64,000 nt of DNA. It comes from Coniella vitis (taxonomy: Eukaryota; Ascomycota; Sordariomycetes; Diaporthales; Schizoparmaceae). Under the pieces are notes generated by a model that worked only from the letters and a program-made list of their open reading frames with translations, was not told where the DNA came from and made no database searches. The DNA lies in contig WUJK01000003.1 of assembly GCA_011317545.1 (NCBI GenBank), positions 2,356,001-2,420,000 on the forward strand, in the 5' to 3' direction. This document shows positions 44,080 to 54,065 of this stretch, piece after piece (positions within the stretch are counted from its first letter, which is position 1; the number at the start of each line of letters is the position of its first letter). Both the position numbers and the translations under genes were made by a program.

Positions 44080-45668
44080 TCATTGGAACATTCCAAAGAC
44101 CCCCTCCTCTTTAAATCTCCCAAGCCAGGCATGGAGATCCTCGACAAGCCCATCCATGATGGCATCGTCCACAACAGTGTCCTGCCAGCTCAACACAGCG
44201 TTCACCGGGCCATCCACGACACCCACAACGTTCATGGCAAAAGCCGGCCCAACGATATTGACGGGTTGCGAGAAGAGGGCCCGGTTGATCTTCCAGACCC
44301 CCCGAGCGTCACCGCCAGTAGTAGCCTCGACACTCTTGATTGCCCCTAGATTCGACAGAGCCCACGTCGCAGACCTGGGCTTGCCGACCTTGGCGAGCGC
44401 CCAGTCATTGTAATTGTGAATGTACTGCATCAGTCCAACAATATCATCGTTGGGCATAGTGGCGATCTTTGCACTCATTGTGCTGCGCCACTGTTTCGCG
44501 AGCGGCCATAACACATTGCTCTCGGCGCTGCCGTCGCCAGCTGGCTGGTTGAACTGCGAGCGTATCTGGCCAACGGCAGCGGCATCCCATCGCATGCCAC
44601 TCCCAGTGTTTAGGTCCGTAAAGACCGTGGTCAAGTCCAAATCAGCCTCAGCAGGAGGGAGTTTTGCCCATGGCAACAGACTGATGGCGGTCTCGGCTAC
44701 GAAGGAGGAAGCTTCATGCGCCGAGATCCGCCGCGCAAGAGAGGCCAGTACCAGTGCATGCAAAAGACCAGTCAGTGTGGTTCCGTGTCCGCGACAAGCA
44801 GTGAGCAGGCGCTGGACAGTCTGCGCTTCGAAGTGGACGAGCCGCATGTGAAGACGATGTGGTTCCATGGTGACTGGTTTGCCTGTCCAGGGCGCGGGAG
44901 GGGGTGTTGGCTTCAACCACGCCGGCGCGAATTCATCCCAGAGAGTCCTGAAATAAAAAGGCCACGAGATTTTGAATTGCACAAGGTCTTCTTGGCTGGG
45001 AGCCAAACGAGGCGGTGCGTCAAAGCGGAGGATGTGGTTTTGGACTTCGGACACGAGCCCTGACGGGCAGTTCAGTTCCTCCCACAAAATCCTGTGGAAG
45101 AGGAGTGTGCTCTTCCCGTCGGTGATGGCGTGGTGGCTTGTGAATAGCACATCGAGAACGACGGCATCAGAGCGCAACGACTTGTTCTCGACAACAAAAA
45201 TCTTCCATGGCGGACGAGTTGCAACGTCGGGCCAGACCTGTTCCAATTTGTTCTTGATAATCTGCAGGATCTGTCCATCGTACTGCGCCTGGTCTGCTGC
45301 CGTGACTTGTCTCCATTCGATGAAGTCTCGGAGATCAATGGACGGGACTTGGACAAAATACGCCTGCTTGGTGTCCTCTCCGGTGATGCCGACGCGCAAG
45401 CCGCCCTGGCGCAGGACCACTCGAATGACAGCCTCTTCTATGACCTCCCGCACTGGTCGGCCATGGAGCTGCTCTTTGGCCAGTTCATATTGGCACGAGT
45501 TTGCAAGACCACGGTAGAAACCCAAGTTGTGTCTGGCGGTGGAATAGTGCTCCCTGAGTTTGAGATGTGAGTCATTCTGCCAATAGCGAGACTACTGAAA
45601 ATGGGCTGCTGTCAGGTTTGCAGAAGTACATACAAGTTCCCGCACTTGCGCACGATTGTAGGCGGCAT
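44080..45668 (-). CDS. Alcohol acetyltransferase (AATase) family protein
   Basis: Exons (minus) 45668-45634 and 45553-44080 (80-nt intron, GTATGT..ACTCAG). 502 aa beginning MPPTIVRKCGNLEHYSTARH. The N-terminal motif 'GNLEHYSTARHNLGFYRG' is diagnostic of the Atf1-like alcohol acetyltransferase family and appears only after splicing the 35-nt first exon. The acyltransferase motif HHxxxDG is intact ('SHHAITDGKS', His152/His153/Asp157). Further family segments are 'GTTLTGLLHALVLASLAR' and 'ALSNLGAIKSVE', with the C-terminal 'INRALFSQPVNIVGPAFAMN'. Such enzymes transfer acetyl or other acyl groups to alcohols, sometimes in ester or toxin metabolism; the substrate here is unknown. No membrane segment or signal. 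Neighbours are housekeeping genes, so no biosynthetic cluster is suggested. Confidence 0.85.
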
Positions 45669-46605
45669 ATTTCTTGCAGGTATGTCGTGGTGGCCGTTCT
45701 TGTTCGGATGCCACACCAGCAACCAATGCTGCGGGAGAGTTGATTAGCGGTGTGGCTGTAAGTTGGCCCCCAACCGGACGCTCCAGAAAAGATAAGGCAT
45801 TGCTGACAGCGTCGGAACAGAGGTCACTTCAAGTGTGTATGTTTAATTCCACTGTAGTGGAATCAGCGTGCTCAGCTAGAAACCTGGTCACAGCATTAAC
45901 CGCTGTAGGTGTTGGTTGATATGATTTATGGAGGCGTGATGGAAGGCATGAAAGCCTCCCGAACGTCCAACATTTTTCAAGTGCAACGTCAAAATACCCT
46001 CACTTTGGCGCTTCAGTGGCCCAAGAGGTAGGTGTTGTCATAGTACATAGTAACACATCGTACTTGACCCCATCGGCCCATTAAACAACCCAGATCAATT
46101 AAGCTACAAGTACCATGTACCTAAGTAGTACATGGTAGTAGTGGGCCGCCAATTGTACTTCTCCATACTAGAGCCCTGATGCAGAGCCTGGTAGCTAGGA
46201 GGTCCTAGGTACTCGGGTACTGTGCACTATGAACGCCCCCACTAGTAGCGACGCGCTCTGCTCGACTTTGTAAGGTTACCCTCACCAACTTGCTCCGCCC
46301 AACGCTTCGAGTGCCGGCTTTGTTCCTCAAACCACAGCCTTCGTAGCCCCGTCTGAGAGCGAGTCCGAGTTGCTCACTCCGCTCATCTTCTTCAAGAACA
46401 CCATTACCAACTGGACTGAGCCATTCACCTCTTTTCTTTTGCTCCCACCCTCGGCACGCCCCCGTTACAAGAAACGGCCTGCGACCGCGACGGGCTTTGT
46501 TATGAAGTGTCGCTACGGCAACCGGTTCCCTTTGGTAATTCCAGAGAATGCTGATCCCCACGCATTAACGAATCTCTTCTGTCGCGACCCTCTGCGCGAC
46601 CAGAC
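45669..46605. other. Divergent promoter region, acetyltransferase / 1111-aa gene
   Basis: 937 bp with one exact TACATAGTA element at 46044-46052, a GTACATGGTAGTA relative near 46128 and CCTAGG at 46204-46209. No gene seen. Confidence 0.6.
46044..46052. repeat. Dispersed TACATAGTA element, locus 6
   Basis: Exact 9-mer in the context TAGTACATAGTAAC. Confidence 0.55.
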
Positions 46606-49600
46606 ATGAGTTTCGACAACGGCGGCCTGTCGCGTCTGCGAAGGCGTGCAAGTGCTAGAAGCCAACTGCCGTCACTCGCGGCCACCGCGAGCGCCCACGC
46701 CCGCGACAACGAGAAGCTGCACGACTACGCGCAAAGCGGATTGGGGCCTTCCAAGGAAAGCAACGCGAGAGATGCCCCAGATGCGCGCATACCAATGGCA
46801 CCGCACGCCAGCCTCCCAAGCAAGAAACCAGAGCTGAGCACAGGGTCTGATTTCCCGGCAGCTTCAGCTGAAGGCTCCCGAATCCCTCGACTGCCCTCTA
46901 GAGCGAGCACCAGCCGACCGGTTCGCAAGCCCCTGGACCTTGATGAGTGTTTTAGGCTGGCCAGAGAGAAGATGGTTAGAGACGTCCCTCCAGGCTCACC
47001 AAGCCCCGCACCCCGCCCACGTCCTCAAACCAACGGCGCACCATCTCAGCAAACCACGCCGTCGTTGCTCTTCACAAACAAGCCGATCTCCATGGGCCGT
47101 CATGGTGTCAAGCACACCCGCCGAGAGAGCACCTTGGAGCCCAGCGCAAGCTACAAGCTACCGCCGCATAATGACGAAGAGTCCGACGAGGAGTTTGCGC
47201 AAAGGATGCACCAATTTGAGGAAGATGAAAAGAACATCCAAGCAATGATGAACAGAAAGTCATGGTCAAAACCAACTGGATCCACTGACTTGACCCGCAA
47301 AACAAGCGCCCTCAGTGCTGGAGATAGAGTCCTCGGTACGGGCAGCTTTGGCAACAGCAGACCCGGAGCGCCGCGCCAGGACTGGGGCAAGCCTGGCAAA
47401 TACTCCACGGTCCTACACAAGTTCTCGAGCGATCCAGATGCTGCCAGGGCTTTTAACGAGAGGTTCGGCTCTGGCATCGACCGCGAGCAACAACTGGGAT
47501 CGAAACCCGAGCAACAAAGCAGCAGCAGCATTCCGGCCGTGCGCTCGAGAATCCCCTCTCCTGCCAAAGGCGGCTACTCTTGGCAGGTCGATGAGGAGTT
47601 CACTGACGATGATCTGCAAGTCTCTACCAGCCCGCCTGTAGGCTACCGACGCACCAACACCAAAATCGATGAGATACGAGACCTGGAGCGCAATTATTCC
47701 ACAGGACTGGAGCAAAAGCTCTTTCCGGAGCGTACAAATACCCGCATGGAGGAAACTCGGCGACGAGAATTGGAAGAAGCCATCAAGCCCCTCCCTGCTT
47801 GGGAACCAAAGGAGCCCGTTCTGTCTCTTCTCACTGAGCCAAGTTACTCACCCTCAGAAAGCGAGGCTAGACACATCCAAAAGGTCGAGGAGCTTGCGAG
47901 GAGGGTGGCCAATAGGACGAGATTGGATGTCAATGGCAAGCGGCGGTCCTTTCTGTTCACTAATGGTGAAATTGAAGCCGACGCTGCTGTAGCCCAGAAG
48001 TCCAGCTCGCACGAGACCCTTAACCATTTGCTACATCGCAGAAACACCTCCGACGATGCGACACCCGAGATATCTAGAGGCCTCCACTCGACAGCATATC
48101 CCAGCGCATCGAGAGTGACTGATGGAGCAGCGCAACAATCACTGATTGCTGATAATGAAAGCTCGCAGCGTCGCACAGGCATAGTGCCTACAGGATCTTC
48201 CCGGGATGCATTCACTCGAGGGTTCAGAAAGAACCCACGATTCACTGCCACACAGAGTAGGAAGGATGAAAGCACGGAAACGGCACAGGCGAAGCAAGCA
48301 GTTGCCCTGGCCAGTGATAAGGTCATGCCAGATACAGGAGGCAACGCAACTTCGTCTACATTGCAAGAGTACAAACGCGAGCCATCGCTACCGAAGCCTA
48401 GGGTTAAGTTACCTGGCCTCCCGCGTACATCCTCTGCTACGTCGATCGCGTCCGAATCAAGCGCGGACTTTTACGACCCCACTGCTCGCATCCAAGCAGA
48501 AGCTAAGCTCTTCGCTCTGGGTAACGAATCAGAGCGAGGCTCACTTCGAGCTCCCTCGCCTGTGCCTGGTAAGACCAAGCATGTCGACACGGACAATGAG
48601 GAGACGCCACGACCCAACAGAGTTGATCCCCTGACCATGCCCACACCAGTAGTGACAGGTGCATTTGTCGACTCCCCTGCTGTTGGTAAGACCGAGCAGC
48701 AGCGTGGTCGCGCGCCTGTTAGGCCTTCTTCTCCGGCAAGGGAAGAGTCGAGGGCTCGGTCGCTCAGTATATCACCTCAGCCCAGTCGAACAACCCAGGG
48801 AGATCGCCAGTCGCGTGCGCATGCATCGTCAACCAGGGATCCAAGGAGGACAAGGTCGACACCACGACGCAGGTCGCCTTTGAAGAACTCCATCAGGCCG
48901 CCCACAGTCAAGGACGACTTGCGCGATATTCTCAAGAAGAGTCACATTGAAGACTCGACGCTCGATGACTTTACAGCCTTGGTCATATCGGATGCCGGCA
49001 AGCTGGCCGAAGAGGTGAAGTCCAATTCTAAAGATGCCGCGAACCCAGAGTTTCAGGATGAGCAATTGAGGAGGCTCAATGGCATGAGCGATGCCCTCAA
49101 GACAGGGCTGGCAGGTATACGCACAGCCAGAAAAGGGATTGAACGTCTCGAGGACCAAATTTCACACACCAAGAACCAAACACGTGCCGCCGCCGAAGTC
49201 AGACGTGCAGCTCGCGCCCAACGTCTCGCCCAGCAGAAAGACGACTCCAACACTAATTCCTCTGCTCTTTTTGAGCTGCAAATGCCACGCCTGTACCAGA
49301 CAAAACCACGATTCCGACCTACCTTACTCGGCCTTCTTGTGCTGCTCCTCGCCTTGTGGCACGCATATTGGGCCACGGAAGGCCTCTTTTACGAGAAATG
49401 GGGCAAACAAAAGATTTGCTATCGCGGTTCCCCCTGCCGCTGGGATGTGGGTGATCCCGATTATGGCTATACAATTCCCGTCAAGGTCGACCAGTGGGTT
49501 ACGGGCGGGCTTATCCGACCGCATGCCGCGCGGTGGCTGCAGGAGGCGCAGGACAGCTGGGCGGACGTGGCAGACTGGTGGACAGGCTCGGATATCCGCA

Positions 49601-49941
49601 CCGTCAATCACCAGGCCATTAGGGACCCGGGCAAGAAGCAACAGTACTGGCGCCGTCTGGAAAAGAAGGGATTCTTGCCCGAGTGGCACCCGGATCCTTG
49701 GATGCAGCCGCAATTCGAGATGTGGGAGAATGAGGCGTGGGAGGGGGATGAGGTGGTTGATGTTCCTGCTGCGCTTGATTATGAAGAGGACAGTAGAGAA
49801 GATGAGGTTGAGGTTGAGGTTGAGGGTGCCGCTGGTCACCGGAAGGACGATGATGGTTGGGCGCGGGACAACAGAGAAGAAATAGTGCAAGAAGGGCCCC
49901 GACCTGCTACGCACGGCTATTTGAATGCCTGGTGGGCTTGA
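46606..49941 (+). CDS. Large single-pass membrane protein of unknown function (1111 aa)
   Basis: Single exon, 1111 aa; I do not recognise a named family with certainty. About 800 N-terminal residues are disordered and basic/Ser/Pro-rich with short conserved-looking islands ('RKPLDLDECFRLAREKM', 'DEEFAQRMHQFEEDEKNIQA', 'KYSTVLHKFSSDPDAARAFN'). A coiled coil follows ('LNGMSDALKTGLAGIRTARK' and on), then one strong transmembrane helix at about 904-924 ('TLLGLLVLLLALWHAYW'). After it comes a 185-residue domain with paired cysteines ('KICYRGSPCRWDVGD') and many tryptophans, ending in an acidic tail. The order long soluble N-terminus, coiled coil, one helix, compact C-terminus suggests an inner nuclear membrane, ER or spindle-pole-body protein (inference). 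EVEVEVE near the end comes from a GAGGTT repeat. Confidence 0.7.
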   Translation: MSFDNGGLSRLRRRASARSQLPSLAATASAHARDNEKLHDYAQSGLGPSKESNARDAPDARIPMAPHASLPSKKPELSTGSDFPAASAEGSRIPRLPSRASTSRPVRKPLDLDECFRLAREKMVRDVPPGSPSPAPRPRPQTNGAPSQQTTPSLLFTNKPISMGRHGVKHTRRESTLEPSASYKLPPHNDEESDEEFAQRMHQFEEDEKNIQAMMNRKSWSKPTGSTDLTRKTSALSAGDRVLGTGSFGNSRPGAPRQDWGKPGKYSTVLHKFSSDPDAARAFNERFGSGIDREQQLGSKPEQQSSSSIPAVRSRIPSPAKGGYSWQVDEEFTDDDLQVSTSPPVGYRRTNTKIDEIRDLERNYSTGLEQKLFPERTNTRMEETRRRELEEAIKPLPAWEPKEPVLSLLTEPSYSPSESEARHIQKVEELARRVANRTRLDVNGKRRSFLFTNGEIEADAAVAQKSSSHETLNHLLHRRNTSDDATPEISRGLHSTAYPSASRVTDGAAQQSLIADNESSQRRTGIVPTGSSRDAFTRGFRKNPRFTATQSRKDESTETAQAKQAVALASDKVMPDTGGNATSSTLQEYKREPSLPKPRVKLPGLPRTSSATSIASESSADFYDPTARIQAEAKLFALGNESERGSLRAPSPVPGKTKHVDTDNEETPRPNRVDPLTMPTPVVTGAFVDSPAVGKTEQQRGRAPVRPSSPAREESRARSLSISPQPSRTTQGDRQSRAHASSTRDPRRTRSTPRRRSPLKNSIRPPTVKDDLRDILKKSHIEDSTLDDFTALVISDAGKLAEEVKSNSKDAANPEFQDEQLRRLNGMSDALKTGLAGIRTARKGIERLEDQISHTKNQTRAAAEVRRAARAQRLAQQKDDSNTNSSALFELQMPRLYQTKPRFRPTLLGLLVLLLALWHAYWATEGLFYEKWGKQKICYRGSPCRWDVGDPDYGYTIPVKVDQWVTGGLIRPHAARWLQEAQDSWADVADWWTGSDIRTVNHQAIRDPGKKQQYWRRLEKKGFLPEWHPDPWMQPQFEMWENEAWEGDEVVDVPAALDYEEDSREDEVEVEVEGAAGHRKDDDGWARDNREEIVQEGPRPATHGYLNAWWA

Positions 49942-50891
49942 GGGGTAGCTGCGAGGTCCAAGATGAATGAGGAATAAATGCCCGTTTGACTGACTGACTG
50001 ACTGACTGACTGACTGATTCATTGATGCGAGATATACACCAAATGTGCATTCCAAAGAGCGAGAAGAGCGTAGATTCGTCGCTCTAGGTAGCGCCCCTTG
50101 GGAAGGAAATGAACAAGTTTCCATCGTATGATAGAGAACAGGTGAATGGTTCGTATGGATGCGCATGGAGACAAGAGGTACGCGGAGCAATCATGCGGTG
50201 CCAAGGGGTCCTAGACGAACGCTTGTGAAGATTTAGGCGTTGCTCTGCCACTGGAAGCGACCACTATGTAAACTTTGGTACCCAGACTGAATATTTGCAA
50301 CAAGTTACAATCCGATAATAGGGCTGTTCTTCTTGTAGTGTTGCTAGTAAGCCCGCCAGCGGATGATGTCTAGAATAATGGCACACAGGACATCAAAGAG
50401 TTCCCTGCGGAATATTGCGCGCTGACGACTCAAGAATTGCATGGCAAAGGATGAAAACGTGCCGTCATTGTCTGCTAGGGATAGAACTAAACCGGAGTCT
50501 CAGATATCGATCAACCTTGGTTCAAGAAGCAAGTAAGGATTATAGCGTAAAACAGCCGCTATACCCACCAACAGCATGACCATCACCACCACCAGAATTA
50601 GTAGGATGGTTTGGCTCCGGTGGATAGAGCATATGTTCCCTGAATTCAAATCAAGATTGTAGAACACGAACACTTTGGCTTCCACCCCAACATGCCGCTA
50701 CCATTGCGTTTCAGTCGTTCGTGAGATTTCAGTCGGTATTTGCTTCGGCTATTTGGTGGATATCGAACCTAAAAACGCACAGTCGTCGCGTTAAGATCTC
50801 AATCCTTTAATTCGTCCTTGGATGAGGTTAAACATTGCCCTTTCCCCTGTGATTATGTGTTGATTTTCGCAGTCGTATTCCCGGCACCGCT
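49942..50891. other. Convergent 3' intergenic region
   Basis: Between the 1111-aa gene and GRX3/4. Holds a (TGAC)n microsatellite and a small open frame with a hydrophobic stretch (50500-50685, minus) discussed in the findings. No supported gene. Confidence 0.5.
49987..50017. repeat. (TGAC)n microsatellite
   Basis: Seven full TGAC units followed by TGA, 46 bp downstream of the stop codon of the 1111-aa gene. Confidence 0.85.
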
Positions 50892-51736
50892 TCAGTTCGC
50901 AACGCTGTACGGCTTCAGATAGTCTGGGTCATTCTCAATCTCTTCCTTGACCTGTAGAGCGTGTCAGTTTCAGATGCCTTGACAATCTTTGATTGGCAGG
51001 TGTTGACAGCTGTCAGACTTACAATATCGAGACCGCCGACCAGCTCTCCATCAATCCATAATTGCGGGTAAGTAGGCCAGTCGGCAAACTCCTTCAGACC
51101 CTGCCGCACCTCGTCGTCGGCCAAAATATTGAAAAAGCCGTACTTGACCGAGTTCTCCCTGAGCATAGCCACCATCTGCCTTGAGAAACCACACTGGGGT
51201 GCGCTGGGCGTGCCCTTCATAAACAGCATGACAGGCGCTGCCTTGACGAGTTCGCCCAACCGCTTGTTAAGGTCCTCCTTTGGCAGCTCGTCGTCGACAA
51301 TCTTAGTGCCATCTTCTGCTGCTATCGCGCCTCCATCTGTGCCGTTGTTGGTGTTGCCATTTGCCACCGTCGTCGTCGTTTGTGATGCATTGGGCTTGCC
51401 GGCCCAGTTCTCAATCGCAGTGCGAACCTTGATGGCGCTGCTGCCGCTGACCGTCTCGAGCACTCTGCCTTCCTTCGATATCACCAAAAAGGGAACTGCC
51501 GTGACGTCGTATTTTTCGCTAATATCTGAAAGCTCCTCGGCATTGAGAGACACCCAGTATGTGCGGCTATCGTCGGCGGGGTACTCGGCGGCGAGTGTCT
51601 TGAGGACGGTGGCCATTTGTGCGCAAGGGGCAGCCCATGGTGCGTGGAAGGAGATGATGAGGAGCGTGGTAGATGGCAAGGAGGCCTGGAGTGCGTCCCA
51701 TTCAGAGTAGGAGGTAATCTCCCTGATGGTGGCCAT
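50892..51736 (-). CDS. Monothiol glutaredoxin of the Grx3/Grx4 type
   Basis: Exons (minus) 51736-51023 and 50951-50892 (71-nt intron GTAAGT..CTACAG). 257 aa. These proteins bind a [2Fe-2S] cluster with glutathione and pass iron status to transcription factors such as HapX/SreA or Aft1. Domain order: thioredoxin-like domain (1-105) with WAAPC at 34-38, a T/N-rich linker (about 117-140), then the glutaredoxin domain with monothiol CGFS at 182-185, 'WPTYPQLWIDGELVGGLDI' and, in exon 2, 'VKEEIENDPDYL'. The single-Cys thioredoxin motif is normal for the family. The ATG at 51736 (MATIREI) is used instead of the upstream TTG. Without the intron the frame would run into unrelated residues after GGLDI. 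Confidence 0.93.
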
Positions 51737-52037
51737 ATTGGATGTATCCAAGTCAGAAAAGGAAGGGTTTGGGGCGAGTTGCTGTTGCTTGGGTTGCTTC
51801 GTGCGTATATGAGCTTTGAGAATGATGCGCGAGTATGAGAAGACGCGTCGAGGACAGAAGAGGATAATGCCGCCTATAATCTGCTCGAGAAGTCTTTCCT
51901 TGCTGGTTGGTGGCTTTGGCTTGCTCAGGCTCGGTGTTGGAATCTGTGATTAATGAACAAAGGCCGTGACTGACCACAAACACACAGCGTTGGGAAGTAA
52001 AAAGGACCCCGCCATAGTGTTTGCTAAGACAATTTGC

Positions 52038-52044
52038 TGATTGG
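52038..52044 (-). promoter_or_regulatory. CCAAT box upstream of GRX3/4
   Basis: CCAATCA on the minus strand, about 300 bp upstream of the glutaredoxin start codon. Iron-related fungal genes are often controlled by the CCAAT-binding complex with HapX; whether that holds here is inference. Confidence 0.35.
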
Positions 52045-52605
52045 TGGTGGCCCTTGCGTCATTCAGCGCCGGGACGCACGGACCAGTCTCGCTATTTGCA
52101 GCATTCGATCCCGGTGCGGTCCTGAATTTCGATATTCTTCAAAAGTGGCATCCACGACCGTTCTCGATGCTTTCCTTAAATGGTACATTATACTCCAAGA
52201 AGAAGACTGCTGTACTAGCCTGCTAGCCAACTGCAAGATCACGTGCTATTCAGTATCCTTGCTTCACTGCCTTTTCACTCCGCAGCCATCAAACAATCGG
52301 GAAGCATCGACGAATGAACAGTCAGGTGGTTGTACCTTTCGCTCGTAGCGAGCGAGAAGTGCATGTATACTCCGTGTACGTACAGGCAGACAGAATAGTA
52401 TCAATACATAGGATAGTGTTTTGCTGTTGGCCTCTGGCCATATCACTCGCCACACTAAGTGGGTGAGACAATCTTTCATTGGTCACCTTCGAGTGCGTTG
52501 AAGGCGAACGCGGTCTGCAAAACTGGGAAGGCTATCTGCTGCTCAAGTGGCGGCGACCACAGGGCTGGCGAAAGATGGCCACCATACCTGTACTGTAGTA
52601 CAATA

Positions 52606-52884
52606 TACTATGTACATAGTAAAGTTCAGTACTTCAAAATCTGCATTATTACTGCAACCGACATGGATGCGCAAGCACTGCCGCAATGGGTCACCTGGAG
52701 GCTGCAGCAGCTGCTGCCAATACTACCATGACGATCCGACTTGCTACATAGTACATAGTATATAGTACATACTATGTATTTTGTACATGCCCAAGTGCCT
52801 GGACAGTATCAAGCATCTCCACTCTCTAATCCGTACCTAGGTATGCATAGGGCTGACGATTGTGCGTACTATGTATACTATGTG
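52606..52884. repeat. Dispersed TACATAGTA element, locus 7 (densest cluster, 16-bp palindrome)
   Basis: Exact 9-mers at 52606, 52613, 52745, 52752, 52770 and 52867. The first two overlap to give the perfect palindrome TACTATGTACATAGTA (52606-52621). At 52745-52778 heptads TACATAG, TACATAG, TATATAG run into an inverted copy. TACCTAGGTA lies at 52834-52843. Confidence 0.8.
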
Positions 52885-53345
52885 CATCCTTCAGGCTTCG
52901 CCCGGGCGAGCTCGGGTAGTCTCCGCGCGGCCAAATTCTTGAAATGGGTTGTCGTAGCAAGTACACAAAAACAAAGGAAGCTCTTTGTTTCTCGTCGACC
53001 TGGTTTTGGTTTCTTTGATCATGTTTCATTCCGTAATTGCAAGGTTCAGCCGCCCGAATCGGTTGTTGACAGGTCTCGATCGGCACTCAGGCACTCGCTT
53101 GTTCTCCAAACGTGCCACTGGCACCGAGGTTGCAGGGCCTAGCAAGGGCGTACAGGGCCTGAGCCACGCGAGCGGGGTTGGTGGGCGGGTGGCAGGGTGG
53201 GCTGGCGGCCTGTGTGGTTGGTGGTGACGAGTACATGGATGGCGGTGCGGCGCCAAGTGCAGGCAAAAAGTACGCCCAGAACAAACTGGAATCAATGCCG
53301 GGCTTTGGCGCCCCGCCTTGCTCTTCTCTCCATGCCTGTCTACCA

Positions 53346-53354
53346 TACTATGTA
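53346..53354. repeat. Dispersed TACTATGTA element, locus 7b
   Basis: Single exact copy, 360 bp upstream of the CYSTM start codon. Confidence 0.5.
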
Positions 53355-53713
53355 GTAGGTGGTAGCGATGGCCCTCGTCATTTGACACTCTTTTGCGAAC
53401 TGCGGAATCCTGGCAGCCCATACGCCCAAGTCGCCAAGACGCTTGCATAAAACCCATCTGCATCGCCTCTTCTTCCTGCCCTGCCGTCCCGACTGATTTT
53501 CCTGCCACCTCCTCGACTACCATCAGCTCGTCAGCCCATTTTTTACTCTTGCGCAACGCAAACCCGCTCAGCGCCAAGTTCAACTAGCCACTACCAAGCC
53601 TTTTGCGCCAACAGTCAAGCCTCTTCGCCGCTGATCCTCCACCACCATCGTCTTCTCGAAAACCACACTCTGCAAAACCAACAAAACCCCAGCTCTTCCG
53701 CTTGGGAATCGCC

Positions 53714-54065
53714 ATGTCTGCTAGAGACTACTACCAACAGGGGCCCCCTCAAGGCGGTTACCAACAACAAGGAGGTTACCAACAGCAAGGAGGCTACCCG
53801 CAATACCCTCAACAGGTAAGGCTACTCAGAAATGCCACCGTCTCCCGTCTCTGTGGCCGCGCATCAACTAACCCATTCGCTCCAATAGGCCTATGGTCAG
53901 CCACCACCACAAGGCGGCTACTACCAGCAAGCCCCTCCCATGCAGTACCAGCAACAGCCTCCGCCCCGCAAGAACGACAAGGGATGTCTCGAAGCAATGT
54001 GCGCTGCTTGTTTGTGTTGCGCTCTGTGTGAGGAGGGTTGCATCTGTTTGGATCTATGCTGTTAA
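53714..54065 (+). CDS. CYSTM-type cysteine-rich tail protein
   Basis: Exons 53714-53815 and 53889-54065 (73-nt intron GTAAGG..CAATAG). 92 aa. N-terminal low-complexity part with repeated 'GGYQQQ' units coded by an 18-bp near-tandem repeat, then proline/glutamine-rich 'APPMQYQQQPPP', a basic-acidic turn 'RKNDKGC', and a C-terminal Cys-rich hydrophobic segment 'LEAMCAACLCCALCEEGCIC' ending LDLCC. This is the CYSTM layout: short tail-anchored proteins, probably palmitoylated, associated with stress tolerance at the plasma membrane in eukaryotes. Missed by simple frame scans because the intron lies in the repeat. Confidence 0.85.

Larger units (their letters stand above)
51737..53713. other. Divergent region GRX3/4 / CYSTM gene
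   Basis: 2 kb. Proximal part is the GRX promoter with a CCAAT box. The centre (52606-52884) has the densest cluster of TACATAGTA elements in the window. The 185-codon minus-strand frame at 53026-53583 is Pro/His-rich in its second half and looks like a chance frame across the CYSTM promoter. Confidence 0.5.

Noticed and set aside
43720..46605. Secondary-metabolite cluster around the acetyltransferase
   Set aside because: No polyketide, peptide synthetase, P450 or cluster regulator nearby; the flanking genes are a ribosomal protein and an unknown membrane protein.
53026..53583. 185-codon minus-strand frame
   Set aside because: Lies across the CYSTM promoter; Pro/His low complexity and no splice or family support.
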